A stretch of 14,364 nt of DNA from Lachnospiraceae bacterium UBA7202 (GTDB lineage Bacteria; Bacillota; Clostridia; Lachnospirales; Lachnospiraceae), in assembly GCA_002490705.1 (NCBI GenBank), contig DKUO01000015.1, positions 1 through 14,364 of the forward strand, in the 5' to 3' direction. Every line of letters starts with the position of its first letter. Positions within the stretch are counted from its first letter, which is position 1. The position numbers and the translations under genes are program-made. The notes beneath the pieces are model-generated. The model did not search any database. It was not told the DNA's origin and was given only the letters and a program-made list of their open reading frames with translations. Of this stretch, positions 7,741 to 14,227 are shown piece by piece.

Positions 7741-9264
7741 ATGGGGATACCGACGAATATAAAAACGTTACTGTCAGGTGAAGTGGTAGAATGGGCTAGA
7801 ATTGAATTTAAAGAGACGTGGGATCCAGCGGCTTCTTTAAAGACGGTTTGTGCATTTGCTAATGATCTAGATAACTGGGGCGGCGGCTATATTATCATTG
7901 GTGTTGGCGAGAATAATGGGAGGCCGGCTTATCCGCTAAAGGGTGTTCCGACAGATAAATTAGATGCTTTTCAGAAAGATATTTATGCAAAATGTAAACT
8001 GCTCAGACCTGCATACACGCCAATCGTTGCTATAGAGACATATCAGGATAAGCAATTTGTTATTCTTTGGTGCCCGGGTGGAGATAACAGACCATATTCT
8101 TCACCAAAAACGATGGCAAAGGATAATAAGGAGCGTATTCACTATATTCGTAAGGCATCGAATACGGTCGAGCCGTCGGACGATGAAGAAAAAGATTTAT
8201 TTAGTCTTGCCAATAGAGTACCGTTTGACGATAGGATAAATCATCAGGCGGAAATGTCAGATTTAAATATTACCCTTATTCAAAATTATTTAAAGGAAAT
8301 TAATAGTTCTCTGTTTGAGAAAGCGAAAAATGGTGATTTCGTAGAAATATGTAGTGATATGAACATTGTCAGCAGGCTTCCCGAATATGTGAAACCCAAA
8401 AATGTCGGACTGATGTTTTTCAGTATGGAGCCGGACAAGTTCTTTCCCTATGCGCAGATTGATATCGTACGCTTCCCGGAAGGGTTAGGTGGAAATGATA
8501 TTATAGAAAATACGTTTAAAGGGCCGATTCACCAACAGTTGAGAGATGCACTTCAGTTTATCAAAAATACAATTATTACGGAAAAAGTAGTGAAGCATGC
8601 GGATAGGGCGGAGGCGGATCGCTTTTTTAATTACCCATACGCGGCAATAGAGGAAGCTTTGTCTAACGCGGTGTATCATCGCGCATATGATGTTCGGGAG
8701 CCAATTGAAGTACGTGTTGAACAGGATAGAATAGAGATTGTAAGTTTTCCGGGACCGGACCGTTCTGTAACGCAGGAAGGTTTAAAAAATTATCGTGTGT
8801 CAAACCGCAGATATAGAAACCGCCGAATTGGAGATTTTTTAAAAGAATTGCATTTGACAGAGGGTAGAAATACCGGATTTAAGAGGATACTTGATGCGCT
8901 TGAGGCAAATGGCTCACCAAAGCCGGAATTTGAGACAGATGATGATCATAGTTACTTTATATCAAGATTGTTTGTGCATGAGGCATTTTTGAAAGAAAAT
9001 GATCCAAAAGGAGCCAAAAAGGAGCCAAAAAGGAGCCAAAAAGGAGCCAAAAAGGAGCCGAAAAGGAGCCGAAAAGGATCTGAAAGAAAACAGGCAATAC
9101 AGACATTGTTGAGAGAAAACCCTGCAATGACACAGGCAATGCTTATGGAGGAATTAAACTTAAGCAGAAAACAGATACAAAGGGATATAAAGGAACTGAA
9201 GGAAGAAGGTGTACTTGTTAGGGAAGGCCCAAATAGAAATGGGCGATGGATATTGAAAAAATAA
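7741..9264 (+). CDS. AlbA_2/Schlafen-domain ATP-binding regulator with C-terminal winged helix
   Basis: Residues about 15-150 form an AlbA_2 (Schlafen-type) domain: ARIEFKETWD, then AFANDLDNWGGGYIIIGVGE. Residues about 295-410 match the RecG-like HATPase_c_4 fold, with EEALSNAVYHRAY as N box and EIVSFPGP after it. Residues 421-446 are a Lys-rich linker encoded by an 11-bp tandem repeat, and 449-507 form a helix-turn-helix (AMLMEELNLSRKQIQRDIKELKEEGVLVREG). Such proteins are often named putative ATP-dependent DNA helicase RecG-like or transcriptional regulators, but no helicase motifs are present. The gene is AT-richer than the Mur operon before it and has its own terminator, suggesting independent acquisition. 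A stress- or mobile-DNA-related regulatory role is possible; substrate and targets are unknown. Confidence 0.82.
   Translation: MGIPTNIKTLLSGEVVEWARIEFKETWDPAASLKTVCAFANDLDNWGGGYIIIGVGENNGRPAYPLKGVPTDKLDAFQKDIYAKCKLLRPAYTPIVAIETYQDKQFVILWCPGGDNRPYSSPKTMAKDNKERIHYIRKASNTVEPSDDEEKDLFSLANRVPFDDRINHQAEMSDLNITLIQNYLKEINSSLFEKAKNGDFVEICSDMNIVSRLPEYVKPKNVGLMFFSMEPDKFFPYAQIDIVRFPEGLGGNDIIENTFKGPIHQQLRDALQFIKNTIITEKVVKHADRAEADRFFNYPYAAIEEALSNAVYHRAYDVREPIEVRVEQDRIEIVSFPGPDRSVTQEGLKNYRVSNRRYRNRRIGDFLKELHLTEGRNTGFKRILDALEANGSPKPEFETDDDHSYFISRLFVHEAFLKENDPKGAKKEPKRSQKGAKKEPKRSRKGSERKQAIQTLLRENPAMTQAMLMEELNLSRKQIQRDIKELKEEGVLVREGPNRNGRWILKK
9001..9086 (+). repeat. 11-bp tandem repeat inside the ATP-binding regulator gene
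   Basis: Four exact copies of GAGCCAAAAAG (9011-9054) and two of GAGCCGAAAAG (9055-9076) are flanked by degenerate 10-nt units, GATCCAAAAG (9001-9010) and GATCTGAAAG (9077-9086). Since 11 is not divisible by 3, three units make one 11-residue protein period (GAKKEPKRSQK). Loss of one unit would give a stop at 9081-9083 and gain of one a stop at 9110-9112, both before the helix-turn-helix. Confidence 0.95.
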
Positions 9265-9269
9265 TTAAG

Positions 9270-9307
9270 ACAGTATAGTCCAAAACAAACGGACTGTACT
9301 GTTTTTT
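9270..9307 (+). terminator. Intrinsic terminator of the ATP-binding regulator gene
   Basis: ACAGTATAGTCC and GGACTGTACTGT form a 12-bp stem with one G-T pair around a nine-base A-rich loop, followed by six T. Confidence 0.92.
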
Positions 9308-9354
9308 GATTGTTGTAATACAGCCATGAAAAAAGGGCCGTTCAAAAAATGTCA

Positions 9355-9383
9355 TTGACAAACAAATTCTTCGTCACTATAAT
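9355..9383 (+). promoter_or_regulatory. Consensus sigma-A promoter of the redox operon
   Basis: A perfect TTGACA and a perfect TATAAT are separated by exactly 17 bases. Transcription should start near 9390, giving a leader of about 57 bases. So strong a promoter is normally kept under repression. Confidence 0.92.
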
Positions 9384-9402
9384 TAAACTGCGAGTTTAAT
9401 TA
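9380..9402 (+). promoter_or_regulatory. Palindromic operator overlapping the -10 box, probable TetR site
   Basis: TAATTAAACT and AGTTTAATTA are perfect 10-bp inverted arms around a GCG centre. The left arm covers the end of the -10 box and the right arm lies at the expected transcription start. The size fits a TetR-family site, and a TetR gene is the second gene of this operon, so autorepression is the simplest reading. Confidence 0.85.
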
Positions 9403-9446
9403 AAGACAGTACAGTTTGTTTTGGAAAGGAAAAGGAATAAAAAACG

Positions 9447-10211
9447 ATGATAGGCGTTTATTTTAGCGGAACAGGAAATACGAAGCATTGCACGGAAAAG
9501 CTGGTGCATCTGTTGGACGAAACGGCACAGGTAATCCCGATTGAGGTAAAAGAAACTGCGGAGGAGATAGCAAGGCAGGATTTTATTATTTTGGCATATC
9601 CGGTGCAATATTCCAATGTACCGGTCATCGTGAGGAATTATATCAAAAATCATGCGGCTCTTTGGAAAAATAAGAAGGTGCTCTGCGTTGCGACAATGGG
9701 GCTGTTTAGCGGGGACGGCGCAGGCTGTTCGGCGCGCCTCCTAAAAAAATACGGTGCCGAGGTCGTCGGTGGTCTGCATATTCTTATGCCGGATTCGATC
9801 TGTGATGTGAAGTTGTTAAAACGGTCTCCCGAAAAAAATCGGAAGATCATCAGAACGGCGGACAGAAAAATAGAGATATGGGCGGAGAAAATCAGACAGG
9901 GCAGATATCCGAAGAATGGCCTGCATTTTTATGATCAGATAGCAGGCTTGCTCTGTCAGCGGCTTTGGTTTTACGGAAAGACAAAGGACTATTCCGACCA
10001 GATCAAGGTAAACGGCGCCTGCACGGGATGCGGGCAGTGTACCCGGTTATGTCCTATGGGAAATCTTTCTCTAAAGGGCAGCAGGGCGGTTTCGGGAAAT
10101 CGTTGTACCATGTGCTATCGCTGTATCAGCGCCTGCCCGGCACAGGCCATTACGCTTTTGGGGGATAAAGTTGTGGAACAGTGCCGGTATGACAAATATG
10201 GGAGCCAATAA
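9447..10211 (+). CDS. Flavodoxin-ferredoxin fusion protein (EFR1 type)
   Basis: The 254-residue protein starts with a flavodoxin-like domain: FMN phosphate loop SGTGNT at 7-12 and the flavin-binding stretches AYPVQYSNVP (50-59) and ATMGLFSGDGAG (82-93). A C-terminal pair of [4Fe-4S] motifs follows: Cys192, 195, 198, 202 (CTGCGQCTRLCP) and Cys220, 223, 226, 230 (CTMCYRCISACP). It should carry electrons between flavin and iron-sulfur partners in the cytoplasm. AAAGGA lies upstream of the ATG. It is the first gene of an operon with a TetR regulator and a membrane FMN-binding protein, suggesting an inducible electron-transfer route, perhaps to reduce a foreign or toxic compound; the terminal acceptor is not encoded here. 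Confidence 0.9.
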   Translation: MIGVYFSGTGNTKHCTEKLVHLLDETAQVIPIEVKETAEEIARQDFIILAYPVQYSNVPVIVRNYIKNHAALWKNKKVLCVATMGLFSGDGAGCSARLLKKYGAEVVGGLHILMPDSICDVKLLKRSPEKNRKIIRTADRKIEIWAEKIRQGRYPKNGLHFYDQIAGLLCQRLWFYGKTKDYSDQIKVNGACTGCGQCTRLCPMGNLSLKGSRAVSGNRCTMCYRCISACPAQAITLLGDKVVEQCRYDKYGSQ

Positions 10212-10235
10212 GAGGATAATGAAGAGGAGAAGCCT

Positions 10236-10889
10236 ATGGGACGGAGAAAGAAAGAGCCTAGAAGTGTACATCGGGAAACGATAGCGGCGGCCGCGTCAAC
10301 GTTATTTATGAAAAAAGGAATTGCGGCCACTTCCATGGACGATATCGCGAAAACAGCCGGATACAGCAAGGCAACCTTGTATGTGTATTTTGAGAACAAG
10401 GAAGAAATCGTTGGTATTCTGGTGTTGGAAAGCATGAAAAAGCTTTACGGGTACATCGACTCGGCGCTTGCCAGACAGGATACGACAAAAGCAAGATATG
10501 ACGCGATCTGCGGCGGGCTGGTGCGGTATCAGGAGGAATTTCCCTTTTACTTTAAAATGGTGTTGGATAAGATTAATATTGACTTTGAAAAACAGGACTG
10601 CCTGCCGGAAGAAAAGGAGACCTATCGGATTGGGGAGGAAATCAACGAAAAGATAAAAGAGTTTCTGATATCCGGCATGGAAAAAGGGGATCTGCGCGAC
10701 GATCTGGACATTATGCCTGTTATATTCAACTTTTGGGGCATGCTTTCCGGCATCATTCAGCTCGCCGCAAACAAGGAAGAATATATAAAAAGCGCAATGG
10801 GATTATCTAAAATGCAGTTTTTGGAGTGTGGATTTGATATGTTGTACTGTTCGATTGCAAAGGGGATAGGAGGAAACAGAGGTGCTTAA
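10236..10889 (+). CDS. TetR/AcrR-family transcriptional regulator
   Basis: Residues about 12-58 form the TetR DNA-binding domain: an initial helix (RETIAAAASTLFMKKG) followed by the helix-turn-helix TSMDDIAKTAGYSKATLYVYFENKEE. The remaining 150 residues are an all-helical ligand-binding and dimer domain with several aromatic residues (FPFYFKM, IFNFWGM). A length of 217 residues is normal. GAGGAG precedes the ATG, 24 bases after the flavodoxin-ferredoxin stop. The palindrome at 9380-9402 overlapping the operon promoter is its likely operator. Repression would be lifted by a small hydrophobic ligand or a redox-linked signal; which one cannot be told. Confidence 0.92.
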   Translation: MGRRKKEPRSVHRETIAAAASTLFMKKGIAATSMDDIAKTAGYSKATLYVYFENKEEIVGILVLESMKKLYGYIDSALARQDTTKARYDAICGGLVRYQEEFPFYFKMVLDKINIDFEKQDCLPEEKETYRIGEEINEKIKEFLISGMEKGDLRDDLDIMPVIFNFWGMLSGIIQLAANKEEYIKSAMGLSKMQFLECGFDMLYCSIAKGIGGNRGA

Positions 10890-11316
10890 AATGCGATTAT
10901 CCGGTAAAAGAATTTTTTTGTGTACGATAGTCCTGCTTTTTCTGATCGCTTTGATTTGTACGGCTGCCTATTTAAAAAGTGTGGCGGATTACAAGAGGGC
11001 AGTAAAGGAAACGACTCTTAACGATGTAGATATTTCTGCGGTTCCAGATGGCGTTTATGTAGGGGAATATGATGTGAATTTCATATATGCCAAGGTGGAG
11101 GTGACGGTGCAGGACGGGGTAATCACCGATATCACAATTTTACAGCATAAAAATGGGCGGGGAAAATCTGCGGAAATCATCACGGACAGGATCATAGAGG
11201 AACAGAAAATAGATGTGGACGCGATATCGGGCGCGACCAATTCAAGTGTGGTCATAAAGAAAGCAGTTGAAAATGCTCTGTCTGAGAAATGTATGCAAAA
11301 TAATGGGATAAGATAG
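10882..11316 (+). CDS. Membrane-anchored FMN-binding domain protein
   Basis: GTG at 10882 is preferred because AGGAGG lies eight bases before it; the in-frame ATG at 10891 would be 17 bases away. The start overlaps the TetR stop by eight bases, indicating coupled translation. Residues 11-31 are a single membrane anchor with no lipobox. Residues 56-135 are an extracytoplasmic FMN_bind domain: DGVYVGEYD, then a VTVQDGVITDITIL strand, and DAISGATNSS. The S-G-A-T motif (Thr119 by position) is the site where ApbE covalently attaches FMN in such domains. It probably passes electrons outside the membrane, fed by the flavodoxin-ferredoxin protein through an unseen membrane component. No apbE or rnf genes are in the window. 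Confidence 0.88.
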   Translation: MLKMRLSGKRIFLCTIVLLFLIALICTAAYLKSVADYKRAVKETTLNDVDISAVPDGVYVGEYDVNFIYAKVEVTVQDGVITDITILQHKNGRGKSAEIITDRIIEEQKIDVDAISGATNSSVVIKKAVENALSEKCMQNNGIR

Positions 11317-11397
11317 TTTTTGATATGATATGCCATTGCGATATCAGGAAAAATGTAGTAGGATAAGGCATCATATACGACGGGGAAAGGAAACAGT

Positions 11398-12362
11398 ATG
11401 GAACAACAACTTTGGGCGGCTGCGGTTGCAGATAAAATTAAAAGGAAATATCCCGAGATTGTCAAAAGAAATAGAGGAAAAGTGCCATATACTGCCATCG
11501 ACGGACGTTTTGATGATCAGGCGGTTCAGAATATTTCCTGGTGGACGAATGGATTTTACGGCGGAATGCTTTGGCAGCTTTATCAGGCCGACGGGCGGAC
11601 GGAATATCGTGAAGCAGCAGAAGCATTGGAAGATCAGCTGGATGCTGTTTTGATGGATTATAACGGCATGGATCATGACAGCGGGTTTCGGTTTTTGCTG
11701 ACGGCGGTTGCGGACTTTCGATTGACGGGAAAGGAGAAGGCAAAAAACCGCGGGTTGTTAGCGGCGGCAAATTTAGCGGGACGTTTTAATCCCCGGGGAA
11801 ATTTTATTCGTGCGTGGAATGATAATGGAGAGGGAAAAACGCCGGATGGGCAATTATTGACTGCATGATGAATCTTCCCTTGTTATACTGGGCTACAGAG
11901 GTGACCAATGACCCCAGATTCAGGCATATTGCAGTTCTTCATGCAGATACGGTGCTGCAAAATTTTATCAGGGAAGACGGCTCTGTGAGGCATATCGTGG
12001 AATTTGACGCAGAGAGTGGAAAATTTGTGCAGGATTTTGGAGGGCAGGGATACCAGAAAGGATCTTCATGGACCAGAGGGCAGACATGGGCCTTGTATGG
12101 GTTTACCCTAAGCTATCTCCATACGGGAGATAGCAGATATCTGGAAGCTGCCAGAAAAATATCGGCTTATTTTATCGCCCATATTCCGAAAAACGGTTTG
12201 ATTCCGATAGACTTTTGCCAGCCGGATGATTGCAAATGGGAAGATTCTACGGCGGGGGCTATTGCCGCAAGCGGTTTGCTGCTACTGTCAGAGATCCTCT
12301 CCGGACAGGACAGGCTTCCGGGAAACCATGTCAATCCGTTAGCAAATGCTCATGTACGGTAA
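11398..12362 (+). pseudogene. Broken GH88 unsaturated glucuronyl hydrolase
   Basis: Bases 11398-11868 encode the N-terminal half (WWTNGFYGGMLW, then the catalytic HDSGF with Asp94) and end in TGA. Bases 11865-12362 in another frame continue the same family (MMNLPLLYWA, then SSWTRGQTWALYGF, PDDCKWEDSTAGAIAASGLL). Adding one base (for example T) between 11847 and 11848 would restore P-D-W-A-I-I-D-C-M-M-N-L-P, the family motif, whose Asp codon is at 11859-11861 and is lost from both halves. Homology also stops near 12300: the last 20 or so residues (from SGQDRLPGN) are unrelated, and roughly 60-70 C-terminal residues are missing. Intact enzymes remove unsaturated uronic acid from glycosaminoglycan or plant oligosaccharides. 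Weak ribosome binding site GGGGAAAGG precedes the ATG. Confidence 0.85.
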
Positions 12363-12443
12363 AGAAGCAAGCAACCGAAAACAAGAGATAGACTGCCAGC
12401 ACCACACTATTCCGAATCATAAAAATCAAAGACCCAAAGACAA

Positions 12444-12593
12444 GCATTGTGGAAATGTGCATAACAGGCTATGGAATCATGGATAACTCTATTCACAGCA
12501 CATGGAAAAGCTAAAGGGCAGCTTTACCACGTCCTGCAAACAGAGTTACCCACAATTCCATGAGATAGCCAGTTATACACATTCCCACAATGC
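12444..12593. repeat. 150-nt imperfect palindrome with DnaA-box-like motifs
   Basis: The left arm (12444-12512) and right arm (12520-12593) are near complements around a seven-base loop (AAAGGGC) closed by AAAGCT/AGCTTT. Outer arms pair GCATTGTGG with CCCACAATGC. Each arm carries sequences like the DnaA box TTATNCACA: TTATGCACA on the minus strand at 12456-12464, TTATACACA on the plus strand at 12573-12581, and poorer copies next to GGATAAC and GTTACCCACA. Compensating G-T pairs and scattered mismatches suggest selection for a hairpin or descent from two inverted ends. The flanks 12363-12443 and 12594-12680 have no gene I can support; the palindrome begins 81 bases after the pseudogene. Confidence 0.75.
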
Positions 12594-12680
12594 CGACGAC
12601 TACGGAATCCCTTTCACCTTTCTTCATTATAGTTCTGGGAATAAAATTCAACACAATACAACTCACTATTTATCAGCATC

Positions 12681-12709
12681 TTGCTTTTATCGGATTTTTC
12701 TGTTATAAT
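12681..12709 (+). promoter_or_regulatory. Extended -10 promoter of the leader/MFS unit
   Basis: TTGCTT and TATAAT are 17 bases apart and the -10 box is extended by TG one base upstream (TGTTATAAT). The expected start near 12716 leaves almost no leader before the ribosome binding site AGGAG at 12718-12722. Confidence 0.75.
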
Positions 12710-12731
12710 TTGAAATTAGGAGTGAGATAAA

Positions 12732-12830
12732 ATGAAAAATCGAATTGTTATTGATGAATTAAAAAGACGAATCAGCTCTGTGCAAATGTATCCGATGAAG
12801 CATTGTACGGAGCTTAAACTAAACGATTAA
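12732..12830 (+). CDS. Putative 32-residue leader peptide of the MFS exporter gene
   Basis: AGGAG lies nine bases before the ATG, directly after a strong promoter. The frame encodes 32 residues, MKNRIVIDELKRRISSVQMY at first, then PMKHCTELKLND. It resembles no functional domain. Its 3' part contains CCGATGAA (12792-12799), which can pair with TTCATCGG (12840-12847) just beyond the stop. Between it and the exporter ORF lie two terminators. This is the arrangement of a leader peptide whose translation state decides read-through, as known for several antibiotic resistance genes of Gram-positive bacteria. It could instead be the remnant of a truncated gene. Confidence 0.6.
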   Translation: MKNRIVIDELKRRISSVQMYPMKHCTELKLND

Positions 12831-12915
12831 TTACTTTTTTTCATCGGGGAATAGGACATGACTGGTAGTAAGGTATTATAATTTTAGTACCTTCTGTTTT
12901 GTGTACCTATTTCCC
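12792..12915 (+). promoter_or_regulatory. Set of competing hairpins in the MFS leader
   Basis: Helix A pairs CCGATGAA (12792-12799) with TTCATCGG (12840-12847). Helix B pairs GGGGAATAGG (12846-12855) with CCTATTTCCC (12906-12915) with one bulge, and shares its first bases with helix A, so both cannot form fully. Helix C, nested inside B, pairs AAGGTA (12870-12875) with TACCTT (12888-12893). A ribosome on the leader ORF would mask the left side of helix A. Confidence 0.6.
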
Positions 12916-12938
12916 AAATAATAAAGGTAGAGTTTAGG

Positions 12939-12979
12939 CAAAGGCTATGGACAATGTTTCTCCATAGTCTTTGTTTTTT
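12939..12979 (+). terminator. First intrinsic terminator (attenuator) before the MFS gene
   Basis: CAAAGGCTATGGA and TCCATAGTCTTTG make a 13-bp stem with one G-T pair, followed by six T. It lies between the leader ORF and the exporter. Confidence 0.85.
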
Positions 12980-12984
12980 ATTGC

Positions 12985-13024
12985 AGAGATTATGGGAGAT
13001 TGAAACCGTAGTCTCTATTTTTTT
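12985..13024 (+). terminator. Second intrinsic terminator abutting the MFS ribosome binding site
   Basis: AGAGATTATGG and CCGTAGTCTCT make an 11-bp stem with two G-T pairs, followed by A and seven T. The T run ends one base before GAAAGG, the exporter's ribosome binding site. Confidence 0.8.
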
Positions 13025-13039
13025 GAAAGGAAATAATTT

Positions 13040-14227
13040 ATGAATGAATGCAAATGGAACAGATATATAACTCGATTTTTAGTTGCACAGACAATATCGT
13101 TACTTGGTTCCTCTATTGTCCAATATGCAATTATTTGGTATATCACATTAACGACTTCTTCTGGAAAAATGATAACTCTTTCCACTTTATGCGGATTTTT
13201 ACCTCAAATTTTGATTTCTTTCTTTGCAGGAGTGTGGATTGACCGTTATAGCCGAAAAAGAATTGTAATAATAACTGATTGCCTTATTGCAAGTGCTACG
13301 TTGGTATTGGTTTTCTCTTTTCTTATCGGGCATAAAAACATTTGGTTGCTTTTAGCTGTTTTGGCAATTCGCTCTGCTGGTACAGGGGTACAGACTCCCG
13401 CAGTAAATGCAATCATACCTCAAATAGTCCCGAAAAGATACTTGATGAAAAAAAATGGTATTAACAGCACATTGTCAGCGATTATTATGTTTGTTTCTCC
13501 TGCTATTAGCGGAGCTGTTTTATCAATAGCAACATTAGAAGAAACACTGTTCATTGATATTTTAACCGCTTTGATTGGAACGAGTATTACCGCTACTGTT
13601 CCAATAGAATCTCTGAAAATAGAACGTAGAATTGTTGAATCACATTTTATAAAAGTAAAGGAGGGGATTTTCTACCTAAAAAAGCACGATTTTATTAGGA
13701 ATATTTTAAGCTTTCAATTACTCGTTTTGTTTTTGATTAGCCCATCTGCTTTTTTAACTCCACTTATGGTAAGCCGTACTTTCGGAACAGAAGTTTGGCG
13801 TTTAACTATGAGCGAAATGACATATAGTTTTGGAATGATTGTTGGAGGAGCAATTATTGCGTCATGGGGTGGATTTAAGAAAAAATTAAATACTACTTTA
13901 GTAGCCGGTGGATTTTATGGCATTATGATGATAGGTTTAGGAGTAGCACCTGTATTCATAGCTTATCTAATTTGTAATATGCTAATAGGAATTGCATCTC
14001 CCTGTTACAATACGCCTATCACGGCAACTATCCAAGAAAATGTCGCAGCAGAAATGCAAGGACGTATATTTAGTTTTATGCAAATTGCTACTTCGTGTGC
14101 ATTACCTTTGGGTATGATGTTTTTTGGGCCCCTTGCTGATATTATTAACATTCAAAACCTTTTAATTATTTCAGGAATTTTGGTTTTCAGCATATCAACA
14201 TTTGTATATACGAGGAAGATTTTATGA
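13040..14227 (+). CDS. Mef-like MFS drug efflux transporter
   Basis: The 395-residue product has about 12 membrane segments and the MFS motif A between segments 2 and 3 (GVWIDRYSRKR, 64-74). The openings VAQTISLLGSSIVQYAIIWYIT and AIRSAGTGVQTPAVNAIIPQIVP, and the later AEMQGRIFSFMQI, follow the pattern of the macrolide exporter Mef(A) and relatives, so proton-driven export of an antibiotic is likely; the exact drug is not readable. GAAAGG lies ten bases before the ATG. Expression is probably controlled by the leader and two terminators upstream. The gene is AT-rich compared with the Mur operon, and its stop overlaps the start of an element-type sigma factor, both pointing to acquisition with a mobile element. 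Confidence 0.85.
   Translation: MNECKWNRYITRFLVAQTISLLGSSIVQYAIIWYITLTTSSGKMITLSTLCGFLPQILISFFAGVWIDRYSRKRIVIITDCLIASATLVLVFSFLIGHKNIWLLLAVLAIRSAGTGVQTPAVNAIIPQIVPKRYLMKKNGINSTLSAIIMFVSPAISGAVLSIATLEETLFIDILTALIGTSITATVPIESLKIERRIVESHFIKVKEGIFYLKKHDFIRNILSFQLLVLFLISPSAFLTPLMVSRTFGTEVWRLTMSEMTYSFGMIVGGAIIASWGGFKKKLNTTLVAGGFYGIMMIGLGVAPVFIAYLICNMLIGIASPCYNTPITATIQENVAAEMQGRIFSFMQIATSCALPLGMMFFGPLADIINIQNLLIISGILVFSISTFVYTRKIL

Larger units (their letters stand above)
9279..9425. repeat. Long-range inverted repeat between a terminator and the next operon's 5' leader
   Basis: TCCAAAACAAAC plus TGTACTGT (9279-9290 and 9295-9302, split by GGAC) recur as the exact reverse complement without the split at 9406-9425. 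The segment AATTAA(A)GACAGTA(T/C)AGT also appears in direct orientation at about 9263 and 9398. The repeat brackets the promoter and operator. Confidence 0.8.

Noticed and set aside
9001..9086. CRISPR-like short repeat array
   Set aside because: Units are 11 bp, directly abutting without spacers, and lie inside an intact reading frame.
7741..9264. True RecG helicase
   Set aside because: No Walker A/B or other helicase motifs; the similarity is to the AlbA_2 and HATPase_c_4 domains often mislabelled RecG-like.
10882..11316. Lipoprotein reading of the FMN-binding protein
   Set aside because: The Cys near the end of the hydrophobic stretch follows Leu-Ile, without the small residue a lipobox needs before it; a membrane anchor fits better.
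11317..11397. Operator-like inverted repeat (ATATGATATGCC with GGCATCATAT) and a weak TTGCGA-17-TAGGAT promoter before the GH88 pseudogene
   Set aside because: The repeat is interrupted and the promoter boxes match poorly; not enough to list as sites.
12444..12593. Chromosomal replication origin, because of DnaA-box-like motifs
   Set aside because: Only two good matches, which mirror each other by pairing; no dnaA/dnaN, no box cluster and no clear unwinding region next to it.
12502..12708. 68-residue reading frame on the + strand
   Set aside because: It runs through the right arm of the palindrome and into the promoter, has no ribosome binding site and the peptide looks random (many His, Ser, Thr, Tyr).
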